NCBI RefSeq assembly: GCF_000020365.1
Contig: NC_012108.1
Span: forward strand, 2,294,001-2,358,000
Source: Desulforapulum autotrophicum HRM2
Lineage (GTDB): Bacteria > Desulfobacterota > Desulfobacteria > Desulfobacterales > Desulfobacteraceae
Length of the DNA stretch: 64,000 nucleotides
Direction: 5' to 3'
This document shows, in pieces, positions 1 to 8,617 of the stretch. Position numbers and translations under genes: made by a program. The stretch's first letter is position 1, and every line of letters starts with the position of its first letter. The notes under the pieces are model-generated. The model did no database searches, was not told the DNA's origin, and saw nothing but the letters and a program-made list of their open reading frames with translations.

Positions 1-2
1 AT

Positions 3-320
3 CTGCGGATTTTGTGTTTTGGCCATTATGCCGACGGTAATATCCATTTGAGCGCATCTGAACAAGAGGCACCCTTGACCGCTGAACGGGCCCGGACGGT
101 CAAGGGTCTGATCTTTTCTGAAACGGTGAAACTGGGTGGCAGGATTGCCGCAGAACACGGCATTGGCACTGCCAAAAAAGAGTATCTGGGGCTTAACCTG
201 GATGACGCCACCCTTAACTTTGCAATGAAGCTCAAACAAATGGTCGATCCCAAGGGGCTGCTCAATCCAGGCAAAGTCTTTCCAGAAAAAGTTTGGAATT
301 CAGCCTATGGGTTGGATTAG
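3..320 (+). CDS. FAD-linked oxidase (GlcD/lactate dehydrogenase type), C-terminal end only
   Basis: The frame is open from the window edge, so this is the 3' end of a longer gene. The visible part is the C-terminal cap of FAD-binding 2-hydroxyacid oxidases. It shows the family signature GHYADGNIHL near the start, an EHGIGTAKKEYL stretch, and the usual ending in which the product is described by MVDPKGLLNPGKVF. Known members oxidise D-lactate or glycolate with FAD and pass electrons to an Fe-S partner. The next gene, 20 bp downstream on the same strand, encodes exactly such a partner, so the two probably form one membrane-associated or cytoplasmic dehydrogenase. The substrate cannot be told from this fragment. 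Confidence 0.9.
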   Translation: MRILCFGHYADGNIHLSASEQEAPLTAERARTVKGLIFSETVKLGGRIAAEHGIGTAKKEYLGLNLDDATLNFAMKLKQMVDPKGLLNPGKVFPEKVWNSAYGLD

Positions 321-340
321 AGGGATTGTCCTTTAAACAG

Positions 341-1648
341 ATGAAAAAAAAAATCCAGCAAGCGTTTATTGAAACCATAAACAGGGAATATTTGAAATGT
401 GCCGCCTGTGGCGAGTGCCGCATGGTTTGTCCAGTTTATGGTGTTGAAGGGGTTGAGCGAAGTGTTGCAAGGGGGCGCCTGGCCCTGGCCAAGGCCCTGG
501 CAGACGGAGACCTTGAGCTGACCGACAGGGTCCAGTCATCGTTTGACAATTGCCTGCTGTGCATGGCCTGTGTTGAAAATTGTGCAGGCCACGTGGACAT
601 GGTCGAGGTCGTTCTCAAAAGCCGGGCCTATGTGGCTTCTCTTCGAGGCCTTCCAAAAGTAAAGGCCCTGGCGTTCAAGGCCCTGGGAACCGACAGAAAA
701 TATCAAGACCTGGGGGCTGCCGGTGCCCGGGCTGTCCAGTCGGTCTGCACGGCCGCTCTTCCAGAAAACAGCGGGTTGCGCCTTAAACTTGCCCGGCTGA
801 ACTATCCAACCCTGCCGCCCCTTGCCAAACGACCGTTTATTGGCAGTCAGGACAGGGTCTATGGGGCGGACAAACGGCAAAAGGTGGTGTTGTTTGTGGG
901 GTGTGCCGGCAATTACATCTTTGATGACATCCCCCGGAAAACAGTGGAACTTCTCAACGCCCTTGACGTGGGGGTGATTGTCCTGTCACACCAGGGATGC
1001 TGCGGCGCGCCGGTCCAGGCCCATGGGGATTTAAGATCCCTTGAAACCCTTGTTGTCAATAATGTTCAGGTGCTTTCAGATTCAGAATTCATGGACTACC
1101 CCATCGTCACTATCTGTTCATCCGGCGGGTTGATGCTGAAACAGCACTACCCAAGGATCCTTTTGCAAACACCCTTTGAAAAACAGGCTAAAGCTCTGTC
1201 CTGCCGCACAATGGACATCAGCCAGTACCTGGCAGACTGGATCGGAATCGATACGATAAAATCAAAGATAAAGCATAAAATACCCCATACCCTGACCTAC
1301 CATGATCCCTGTCACCTGGGACGGGGGCAGGGGGTTACAACCCAGCCAAGGGCCCTTTTAAAGGCCGTTTGTGACCATTATGCCGAAATGCCCGATGCCG
1401 GTAGTTGCTGCGGCCTTGGCGGCACCTATGGGCTGAGCCATACAGACGTCTCCCGGCAGATTCTGGACAAAAAAACGAACAATATTGCCGCCATGGACAA
1501 GGTGCCGACAAGGCTTGCAACGGGTTGTCCAGCCTGCATCATGCAGTTGACCCACGGGTTGGCCCGGACAATTCCCGACATGGAGGTCGCTCATACCGTG
1601 CACTACCTCTGGCAGGCACTCATTTGTTCAGATCCTTGTCGATCTTGA
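341..1648 (+). CDS. (Fe-S)-binding oxidoreductase subunit, GlcF-like
   Basis: Electron-transfer subunit predicted to pair with the upstream FAD oxidase. Two 4Fe-4S motifs lie near the N-terminus (CAACGECRMVCP and CLLCMACVENC). Two cysteine-rich CCG domains follow: one with GCCGAP around residue 230, and one with YHDPCH and SCCGLGG in the last quarter. This is the layout of GlcF and related lactate/glycolate oxidase subunits. The frame opens at 293 inside the previous gene, but ATG at 341 is preferred because it clears the upstream stop and gives the usual N-terminus (435 aa). The 3' end overlaps the convergent DUF2279-like gene by 29 bp. Confidence 0.88.
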   Translation: MKKKIQQAFIETINREYLKCAACGECRMVCPVYGVEGVERSVARGRLALAKALADGDLELTDRVQSSFDNCLLCMACVENCAGHVDMVEVVLKSRAYVASLRGLPKVKALAFKALGTDRKYQDLGAAGARAVQSVCTAALPENSGLRLKLARLNYPTLPPLAKRPFIGSQDRVYGADKRQKVVLFVGCAGNYIFDDIPRKTVELLNALDVGVIVLSHQGCCGAPVQAHGDLRSLETLVVNNVQVLSDSEFMDYPIVTICSSGGLMLKQHYPRILLQTPFEKQAKALSCRTMDISQYLADWIGIDTIKSKIKHKIPHTLTYHDPCHLGRGQGVTTQPRALLKAVCDHYAEMPDAGSCCGLGGTYGLSHTDVSRQILDKKTNNIAAMDKVPTRLATGCPACIMQLTHGLARTIPDMEVAHTVHYLWQALICSDPCRS

Positions 1649-2447
1649 CATAGGTCCAGGGCATCTGAACGTAGTTGAACAGTTTTGCTGCCCTTGGCAT
1701 AGAGAATTGTTTAAAAAGCCTGGGTATGTTCATGCCTATTCCCAGGTACACTGATCGCTCCCTGTCTTTTCTGTCCGGGTATCCCCGTGTGTAATATCCC
1801 AGGTGGAGTTCTAAATATTTCAAGCGATTGTTCCGGGCAAAGTCAAATCCATTAAATTTAACGGCCATAATCATTCGCTGGTGCTCATAGTCCGTGGTAA
1901 AATCGGCTTGATCAAATTCAGGCAGGTACTCAATCCTGAAATCGATTTTTTCTGATAACTCTGGACGGGTATAGAAAAAATATGCGGTTGTGGTACCGAT
2001 CAAATTCATGATGCAATCTTCATGGGAAAATCCGTAGCTGCTGAACGAGTCTCCGATTTCCATCCAGGAAACCATGGCAAAAGAAGACAGAGAGCCTAAA
2101 AGGGCCCCTTGTCTGGTATTATAGCCGCTATTCTCATAGAATGCGGATAGGAGATGGGCGAAGGTGTAAGAAAAATAAAAGTGGCCAAGCTTGTCAGCTC
2201 CGCCATGCTTACTATCTTCTTCAAACCATCCTTCGTCTGCCCTGTGGGGATCGTTTTTAAAATAATCCCAGTTTAAAATGCCCCATGTGGTGATTGCGGT
2301 CAGTCCCAGTCCATTGGAAATGATGACTTTCTCTTCCTTTGAAAAATTTGTTTCAAATCCTGACAGATCAGGTGGTGGAACAAATAGTATAAAAAGAACA
2401 ACCCAGAGGAATGTTTTTTGTGTGGCGGGGGGATCGTAATATTGCAT
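1620..2447 (-). CDS. DUF2279-like envelope protein
   Basis: 275-aa protein with an N-terminal hydrophobic segment (about residues 11-26) that could be a signal peptide or anchor. It contains the block HGGADKLGHFYFSY followed by a hydrophobic region ending near WMEIGDSFSSYGFSHED. This resembles the DUF2279 (YfiM-like predicted periplasmic lipoprotein) family, in which a DKxxH motif is typical. The C-terminal half looks like alternating beta strands. Function is unknown. The start is supported by a strong ribosome binding site (GGAGGAGCA directly before ATG). It is transcribed toward the Fe-S gene and overlaps its end. Confidence 0.7.
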   Translation of the reverse strand: MQYYDPPATQKTFLWVVLFILFVPPPDLSGFETNFSKEEKVIISNGLGLTAITTWGILNWDYFKNDPHRADEGWFEEDSKHGGADKLGHFYFSYTFAHLLSAFYENSGYNTRQGALLGSLSSFAMVSWMEIGDSFSSYGFSHEDCIMNLIGTTTAYFFYTRPELSEKIDFRIEYLPEFDQADFTTDYEHQRMIMAVKFNGFDFARNNRLKYLELHLGYYTRGYPDRKDRERSVYLGIGMNIPRLFKQFSMPRAAKLFNYVQMPWTYVKIDKDLNK

Positions 2448-2670
2448 TGCTCCTCCACGTAAATTTGAAACAATGGAGACCGCTTGATTTTCGCAGGCCC
2501 TATTTTTTTTACGCCAGCAACCTTTTGAATATAATCATATTGCATCCAAAGAATCAATGCACGAAACAATTAACGAAAAAAATATCAAAATTGATTCAGG
2601 TGGAATGATAAAAGTCAACTGGATTTCTCCTTGCAAATTCTTTGGAGATACTATATTAAGATACAGTTTT

Positions 2671-2758
2671 GCCTGGGTGGTGGAATAGGTAGACACAAGG
2701 GACTTAAAATCCCTCGGAGATTATCTCTGTACGAGTTCGATTCTCGTCCCAGGCACCA
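2671..2758 (+). tRNA. tRNA-Leu (UAA)
   Basis: The acceptor stem GCCTGGG/CCCAGGC closes, with an encoded CCA. The anticodon loop CTTAAAA gives UAA, and a long variable arm typical of class II leucine tRNA is present. The T-arm contains GTTCGATTC. Confidence 0.97.
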
Positions 2759-2766
2759 TTGAACAT

Positions 2767-2800
2767 AAGGGCTCAGCCGGATTTGGCTGAGCCCTTTGAT
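2767..2800 (+). terminator. Rho-independent terminator of tRNA-Leu
   Basis: A perfect 10-bp stem GGGCTCAGCC/GGCTGAGCCC with loop GGATTT is flanked by AA and TTT. It begins nine bases after the tRNA CCA. Confidence 0.85.
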
Positions 2801-2872
2801 TTTTTGGATTCCCTGGGGTATTGCTGGTATCACAATGCAAGCGGCCCCATTATCTTCAGCAACAACGACCTG

Positions 2873-4522
2873 TTATCGCTGTTCTTTTTCCTGCAATTCT
2901 CTCCAGAGGATCTTGCCTGCCCCGCTCTTGGGCAGTGAATCAACAAAGTCAATGATGCGGGGATATTTATAGGCGGACATCCTCTCCTTTGCCCAGGCCA
3001 TGATCTCCTGGGTGGAGATGGTCTTTTTCCGGCCCTTTTGGGGAACGATAAAGGCCTTGACGTTTTCAACACGCACCGGATCCGGAACCCCGACCACGCA
3101 TGCCTCCAGGACATCTGGATGGCCATAGAGAAGGCTTTCCACCTCTGCGGGCCATACCTTGAACCCGGCAGCATTGATCATTCGCTTGCATCGATCCACG
3201 ATGAAAAAATAGCCCTCCTCGTCCATGCGGCAGATATCTCCGGTGCGGAAAAATTGTTTGCCGTCAAGTTCCAGAAAAGACTCTTCTGTCTCACGGGGTT
3301 TGTTCCAGTATCCCTTGAACACTTCGGGTCCGTTGATGATCAGTTCACCTTCCTTTCCCGGGGGAAGTTCCCCGTTGTCGTCAACATCGATAATCCGCGC
3401 ATCCACACCAAAATCAGGTACTCCGATGCTGCCGAGTTTTGCCCGGTCCGGCGGATTAAAATGGGTCTGGGAGATGGTTTCGGTCATGCCGTAACCTTCG
3501 ACATAGGTCAGTCCGGTGAGGGCCTTGAGTTTTTCGCCCACTGCGGCGGGAAGGGGAGCACCGCCCCCGGCCACGGCCCCTAGGGAACTCAGATCACGGC
3601 TGTTTACATCCGGTGCAGCCAGAAGGTCCACAATCATGGTGGAGATGGCCACCACACAATTGCACCCCAGGGTTTCAATGGCATCCAGGGCCGCGGTCCG
3701 GTCCCATCGGGTCAGGAGCACCAGGGTGCCTCCGCCAAACATCGGTGCAAGCAGCGAGTTGATCAGACCTGTGACATGGAAGAGGGGCAGCACACATAGT
3801 GAAACCGTGGAGGCCGTGAAGTTCATCCAGTGAAAGGAACTGATTGTGTTGGCACCCACTGTTTTGTGGGTGTGCATGCAGCCCTTGGGAATGCCCGTGG
3901 AACCTGCCGTGTACGGTATGAGGCAGACATTGTCCGGGGAAATATCCGGGGCAGGTGGCGCAGATGGGTTTGCCATAATTTTTTGCCAGCTGACCATGCC
4001 TTCCCCAAGGTTCAATGTCTGGGTCATGAAATCCGGGACTGGCAGGCAGGGTTCCTGGGGAAGGTAGTCCCCATAGGATACAGCAATCACCTGGGACAGG
4101 TCCAAAAGATCCCGAACCTCGTTGATCTGGGGACATAGTTCCTGGCCTGCCAGGACCACCCGGGCACCGCAATCACCTAAAAGAATGGCCAGTTCCCGGG
4201 ACATGAGCATGGGATTCAGGGGGACCACCACGGCATTGGCCCTGAGAATGCCGAAAAAGGAGATGATGAACTGGGGAGAGTTCTGCATGTATATGGCCAC
4301 CCGGTCCCCTTTTTTTACCCCCATGGCAACAAGGGCTCCGGCCAGGCAGCAGGATTCCGACCAGAGCTGGGCATAGGAAATTTTGTTACCATAGTAATTG
4401 ATGGCCGTGTGGTCAGGGTAGCGTCTGGCCGAGACCTCGAGATAATCATACAAAGGAACCTCAGGACAGATCAGGGTTTTGGGAAGCCTTTTGGGCCAGG
4501 ACGGGTAATGTCGGGTGTTCAT
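2873..4522 (-). CDS. Acyl-CoA ligase (AMP-binding, FadD-like)
   Basis: 549-aa ANL-superfamily enzyme predicted to activate a carboxylic acid with ATP to the acyl-AMP and then the CoA thioester. The ATP-binding motif YTAGSTGIPKG lies near residue 205. VEGYGMTET follows around residue 345, and the adenylation signature RTGDICRMDEEGY is near residue 430. The C-terminal lysine segment is PKSGAGKILWRELQ. Length and order match medium/long-chain fatty-acyl-CoA ligases; the chain length is not readable from the sequence. The ribosome binding site AAGGAGG precedes ATG. A palindrome about 125 bp upstream may be its operator. Confidence 0.88.
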   Translation of the reverse strand: MNTRHYPSWPKRLPKTLICPEVPLYDYLEVSARRYPDHTAINYYGNKISYAQLWSESCCLAGALVAMGVKKGDRVAIYMQNSPQFIISFFGILRANAVVVPLNPMLMSRELAILLGDCGARVVLAGQELCPQINEVRDLLDLSQVIAVSYGDYLPQEPCLPVPDFMTQTLNLGEGMVSWQKIMANPSAPPAPDISPDNVCLIPYTAGSTGIPKGCMHTHKTVGANTISSFHWMNFTASTVSLCVLPLFHVTGLINSLLAPMFGGGTLVLLTRWDRTAALDAIETLGCNCVVAISTMIVDLLAAPDVNSRDLSSLGAVAGGGAPLPAAVGEKLKALTGLTYVEGYGMTETISQTHFNPPDRAKLGSIGVPDFGVDARIIDVDDNGELPPGKEGELIINGPEVFKGYWNKPRETEESFLELDGKQFFRTGDICRMDEEGYFFIVDRCKRMINAAGFKVWPAEVESLLYGHPDVLEACVVGVPDPVRVENVKAFIVPQKGRKKTISTQEIMAWAKERMSAYKYPRIIDFVDSLPKSGAGKILWRELQEKEQR

Positions 4523-4888
4523 GGAAACTGCCTCCTTGGGTTGCGCTTCGGGCCATCGGGCCGGTGCGTTGTAAACGTTTCCCGGGGGTTCCGATGGTAA
4601 GGGGCTCGGAAATTAAAACAACACCCAGGACAACACATAAAAAACGAACGATCGTTCTTTTTTATACTTGAAGAGCAGTCTGTTTGTCAAGCAATGATCA
4701 TAAGTGAGAACAATGATATTTTTAACACGTTCATAGATGAAGTGGTCCTGTCCATGTGTCGACAATCATGGAGTATTGGACAGGACCTGGAGAGAAATTA
4801 ACTGCCTATTTTGACATGGATTCCTTGATTACGGATTTGTTTGCAACAGTAGCCATTTTATTCCCATTCGGGATTTCAAGATGGGAAA
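4523..4888. other. Intergenic region between acyl-CoA ligase and HD-GYP gene
   Basis: Apart from the palindrome at 4641-4661, no gene or RNA is recognised here. The region holds the promoter side of the acyl-CoA ligase and the downstream side of the HD-GYP gene. Confidence 0.6.
4641..4661. promoter_or_regulatory. Palindromic operator, possibly TetR-family
   Basis: GAACGATCGTTC (4646-4657) is a perfect 12-bp palindrome with A-tract and T-tract flanks. It sits upstream of an acyl-CoA ligase gene. TetR-family fatty-acid regulators bind palindromes of this general kind; that assignment is inferred from position and symmetry only. Confidence 0.45.
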
Positions 4889-6604
4889 TCAAGAATTTTT
4901 TGCCCAGGACTTTATACTTTTGGTAGCTGGTTTATGGGTCGGAAACAGGTTAACTTGTTTTCTGATCCGGTCAAACTTATGGGCTTTTTCGATAAAAACA
5001 TCGATTACCCTTGGATCAAAATGTTTACCCTTCTTTTTTTGTATGATTTGAACAGCAGTGTCGTGGGAGTATGCTTCTTTATAAATACGTTTCGAAGTTA
5101 ATGCGTCATAGACATCGCACACAGAGATTATTCTTGCTGACAAAGGGATTTGCAAGTTTTTCTTTCCGCTGGGATAGCCTGTGCCGTCCCATTTTTCATG
5201 ATGAAAATAGGCGATTTCCCGGCCAAGGGTAAGAAAGGATTCTCCATCAATCTTGGTCTCAACCGTTTTAAGGGCATCCCCTCCGTATCGGCAATGCTGT
5301 TTTATAATTTCAAATTCGTCAGAGGTCAGCCTTCCGGGTTTAAGAAGAATTGAATCCGGGATACCGACTTTCCCGATATCATGGAGAATGGAAGACAGGG
5401 TGATATCCTCTACGTATTTTGGGCTTATATCGTTTTGAAAATCAGGCTTTTTACTCAATTCTTCTGCTAACAGCCTGGCATATTTCTGGATTCTTTCTAA
5501 GTGGTTTCCGGTTTCATGATCCCGGTACTCGGTCAATTTTGCCAGCCCCATGATTGTTGCAGCCCTGGTGTTTTTAAGGGTTTTAAAAGAGCCGATCAGA
5601 TCTTTTTCCAATTTTTTTCTGACAGTCACATCTCTTAAAACAAGCTGAAATCCAATAATTCCATCTTTTTTTTGTAATTTTTTCGCGCTGCATTCAATAT
5701 CGAAAATATGATTTTCATTGTTTATTATTCTGAAATGGAATTGTTTTATTTCTGTCTGGATGGGCAGTTTACTGAGCAATACATCCCGGACATTTTGCAG
5801 GTCCGCCGGGTGGACAAAATCTAAAAAACTAAGGCCTTGTTTGGTCTGCTTTTTTTCTCCAATAAGCTGGTAAAATTTGGGGTTCGCAATAAGGACCTTG
5901 CCGCTTGTATCCATGACAACAAGACTGTCCATGATGTTCTCATACAATTCCTTGTATTTGAGTTCAGATTCTTCCTGCTTTTTTATCCTCCGCTGGACTT
6001 CCAGTTCAAGGTTACCGGCATAGTAATTCAGGTCTTTTCGAAGACGGAACTCTTCTCGCCGGGACTCATAATCTTTATAACTTTTCACAACACTGACGGC
6101 CATAAAGAAGATAAAGAAAAAGTTGTTATTGAAAAATATCAGGCCATCCCCAGGTCCAGACTGACCAAATATCAATACAGGTATAATATAGGTCAGGTTC
6201 ATCAGTACACAGGAACCAATGGATTGATATAGGTTTAAGGGCAGGATGGATGTAAAAGCAACCAAAAGGCATATCATGCCGACATAATAAAAGGAAACAT
6301 ACCCGCCGGTTTTAACAACCATAATGGAGATAGCGGCTCCACTGAAGATCAACCCTGTGACGGCAATAGGGAAAGGATATCTTTTCCACTTTGGTGTGGA
6401 CAGTATACCAACCAGTATTAAAAAAAACAGGGCGGTAGCGATCCGTATGGTGAAAAACAGCCGAAAATGATTTTTGACCACAACATAATCAAGAACCGAA
6501 AAAAGTGGAAAAAAAACAATAGCTACCCAGAAAAGCAGATACAACCTTTTATGGAACAGTCGCTGTATTTCCTGTTCAAAATCTCCTTGGTGCTCAGGTG
6601 TCAT
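4889..6604 (-). CDS. Membrane PAS/HD-GYP protein, probable cyclic-di-GMP phosphodiesterase
   Basis: 571-aa protein. Roughly the first 190 residues hold about six hydrophobic segments, followed by a short charged linker. A PAS domain follows at about residues 215-340 (DSLVVMDTSGKVLIANPKFYQ). The C-terminal HD-GYP domain shows ILHDIGKVGIPD, IIKQHCRYGG, and HHEKWDGTGYP, so the HD and GYP residues are present. Members hydrolyse cyclic di-GMP. The next gene upstream on the same strand (cNMP-binding plus methyltransferase) ends 14 bp before this start, so the two probably form an operon linking a sensed signal to second-messenger turnover. Confidence 0.88.
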   Translation of the reverse strand: MTPEHQGDFEQEIQRLFHKRLYLLFWVAIVFFPLFSVLDYVVVKNHFRLFFTIRIATALFFLILVGILSTPKWKRYPFPIAVTGLIFSGAAISIMVVKTGGYVSFYYVGMICLLVAFTSILPLNLYQSIGSCVLMNLTYIIPVLIFGQSGPGDGLIFFNNNFFFIFFMAVSVVKSYKDYESRREEFRLRKDLNYYAGNLELEVQRRIKKQEESELKYKELYENIMDSLVVMDTSGKVLIANPKFYQLIGEKKQTKQGLSFLDFVHPADLQNVRDVLLSKLPIQTEIKQFHFRIINNENHIFDIECSAKKLQKKDGIIGFQLVLRDVTVRKKLEKDLIGSFKTLKNTRAATIMGLAKLTEYRDHETGNHLERIQKYARLLAEELSKKPDFQNDISPKYVEDITLSSILHDIGKVGIPDSILLKPGRLTSDEFEIIKQHCRYGGDALKTVETKIDGESFLTLGREIAYFHHEKWDGTGYPSGKKNLQIPLSARIISVCDVYDALTSKRIYKEAYSHDTAVQIIQKKKGKHFDPRVIDVFIEKAHKFDRIRKQVNLFPTHKPATKSIKSWAKNS

Positions 6605-6618
6605 TCATTTCCCAGGTA

Positions 6619-8106
6619 TTAATCTTTGAAAACCACCGCAAATAATTGTATGCCAACTTTATCTTCAGCCATTATTTCAGCTTTTCGTTTGAACAGGCTT
6701 TTTTCAAAAAGTACGGACAGATCCTCGGCTTCTCTATAGATCAGTTGCCATTCAAGCAGGTGATCCATAAAGAGTCTGTCGGGATTGTCCCTGAAATTGC
6801 CGACCATTAATATACCACCTGGGTTTAAGTTTTCATAGCAGCGATTGACCAGCATCAAAAAAAGGTCATCATTCAGGTAGTCAAACAATCCACCGGAATA
6901 TATAATATTCTGCGGTTCGATTGTCTGGGTAGAAGTTCCCAATGCCCATTTGATCAGGTTGTCCTTTAAAAGATTGATGGATGCCTGGTGCTTAAATTCT
7001 TTTGACAGCTCGTCGGTATAACGTAATGCCTCAGGATCGATGTCCAGACAGAAGGCATTGATTCTTTCATTTCGGTCAAACGATTTGATGAAATCAAACA
7101 GCTCTCTGCTGGGCCCGCAGGCAAGGTTCATTATATTTATTTTTTCCAGGTTTGAGAAATATTGCTCACTGAATTCCAGTAGCTTCTGGGCCAAAAAGTG
7201 TCTGCGACCGCGAACAGCTGCACAAGGCGGACGATTTAACAGCCAGGCATCTACTAATTTCCCGATTTTTCCATCCCCACAGGGTTTATTCCGGTACATC
7301 ATTTCAATCATTTGGAAATCACCTGCATACCCATTGGGTTTGAAATATGCTCTTTCCGCAAGTGCCCCTCGCATGAAATATGGAAAAGTTTCTTTAAACA
7401 GGTAGCCCCATACCTGTTTTTCATATTTAGAGGTTTTCAACGATGTGTTAAAAATGGCCAGTGCATCAAAGAATGTATCCATAACTGAGTTAAATTCAGA
7501 CAGGGTCTCATCAGGTATCTGGTCTGATTCATCCTTTTGCAGCCGTAGAGAGATATTGAACAGCTTGGCTTTGAGTTCTTCGACAAGTAAGTTGCTGTGC
7601 CTGCCCTCTTGTATATTAAAAAAATCAGGGGGCAATGGCTGTGATTCTACAAACTGTTGTGCCCCGGTTGAAAGGGAGGTGGCATAGGCTTTTAAGGGTT
7701 CCGTCTCTCCCAGTATCCGGCGAAATTTTTTACACACTGCTGCAGCAAGAAAGGTGATAAAGCGGCCATAGAGGTCTGAGTTTTCCTGCTGCATTTTTGT
7801 GACCAGGTCCCTGGAAAAAACCTTTATCAGAGTGTTTTTTGTGGCGGTGATATTTCTTACCCGGGAGACCCCGTCAAAAAAACCAATTTCCCCAAAAAAC
7901 TCTTGTTCCCCCAGCACGGCAACGATTACTTTTGTACCATCCAGTGTATATGAAATATCCATTTTCCCTGAATCGATATAATATAAATCGTGGGAAGACT
8001 CGTCCCTGATTTTAAGTGCCTCTCCTTTTTCCAGGGTTATCAAATTTGAATAGGGCAAAATTTCTTTTATGATCATCTTTTTTTGAGGCTGTGAAAAAGA
8101 ACTCAT
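6619..8106 (-). CDS. Cyclic-nucleotide-binding domain fused to a SAM methyltransferase-like domain
   Basis: 495-aa protein. Residues about 15-125 form a Crp-type cNMP-binding fold (FFGEIGFFDGVSRVRNITA matches its phosphate-binding region). A helical linker of about 150 residues follows. The C-terminal third resembles class I methyltransferases, with INIMNLACGPSREL as the SAM-binding loop and INAFCLDIDPEAL as the next acidic strand. No DNA-binding domain is visible, so it is not a classical Crp regulator. Its substrate is unknown. The ribosome binding site GAGGGGGG precedes ATG. It is first in a two-gene unit with the HD-GYP gene. Confidence 0.75.
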   Translation of the reverse strand: MSSFSQPQKKMIIKEILPYSNLITLEKGEALKIRDESSHDLYYIDSGKMDISYTLDGTKVIVAVLGEQEFFGEIGFFDGVSRVRNITATKNTLIKVFSRDLVTKMQQENSDLYGRFITFLAAAVCKKFRRILGETEPLKAYATSLSTGAQQFVESQPLPPDFFNIQEGRHSNLLVEELKAKLFNISLRLQKDESDQIPDETLSEFNSVMDTFFDALAIFNTSLKTSKYEKQVWGYLFKETFPYFMRGALAERAYFKPNGYAGDFQMIEMMYRNKPCGDGKIGKLVDAWLLNRPPCAAVRGRRHFLAQKLLEFSEQYFSNLEKINIMNLACGPSRELFDFIKSFDRNERINAFCLDIDPEALRYTDELSKEFKHQASINLLKDNLIKWALGTSTQTIEPQNIIYSGGLFDYLNDDLFLMLVNRCYENLNPGGILMVGNFRDNPDRLFMDHLLEWQLIYREAEDLSVLFEKSLFKRKAEIMAEDKVGIQLFAVVFKD

Positions 8107-8340
8107 TATCCCCCCTCTTTTTTATTCCGTTAAAAAGAACTGGCTATCAGGGCCAGGTCAGAGTGCTGAGGCTTTGACGATTGTACGACTCAAGGTTACG
8201 CTATAATCAAGTTGTCCCTACATCTCAAGGATCGCAGATGATTAAGGCGTAACAAATAAGCTGATTTCGCTAATTATCACAAACCTTATGGTGTTGCCAA
8301 TACTATATAATTGGGGTGCCCAGGTAGGCGTCTTACACAG

Positions 8341-8379
8341 AAACAAAAAAGGCCCCCAGTGAAAATCACTGGGAGCCTT
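8341..8379 (-). terminator. Terminator downstream of tRNA-Lys
   Basis: Read on the minus strand, the CCCAGTGA/TCACTGGG stem, extended by GGC/GCC pairs, is followed by TTTTTTGTTT. It lies 10 bp after the tRNA-Lys 3' end. Confidence 0.85.
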
Positions 8380-8388
8380 GTTGTTAAA

Positions 8389-8464
8389 TGGTGGGCCGTC
8401 GCGGGATCGAACCGCGGACCTACTGATTAAGAGTCAGTTGCTCTACCAATTGAGCTAACGGCCC
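8389..8464 (-). tRNA. tRNA-Lys (CUU)
   Basis: The acceptor stem GGGCCGT/ACGGCCC closes, with an encoded CCA. The anticodon loop CTCTTAA gives CUU. D-arm AGCTCAATTGGTAGAGC and T-arm GGTTCGATCC are normal. Confidence 0.97.
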
Positions 8465-8617
8465 TGCCGAAGCAAGAAACAAGGCGAAACTACCAGCAAA
8501 AGTTTCATCTGTCAAATCTTTTTTAAAAAAAATAAACAGATTGACCTGAAATCGGCTGTTTGGTAAATATAAGGGTTGTTTTAACGTTTATAAACTATAC
8601 TTTAAGGACAAAATACC

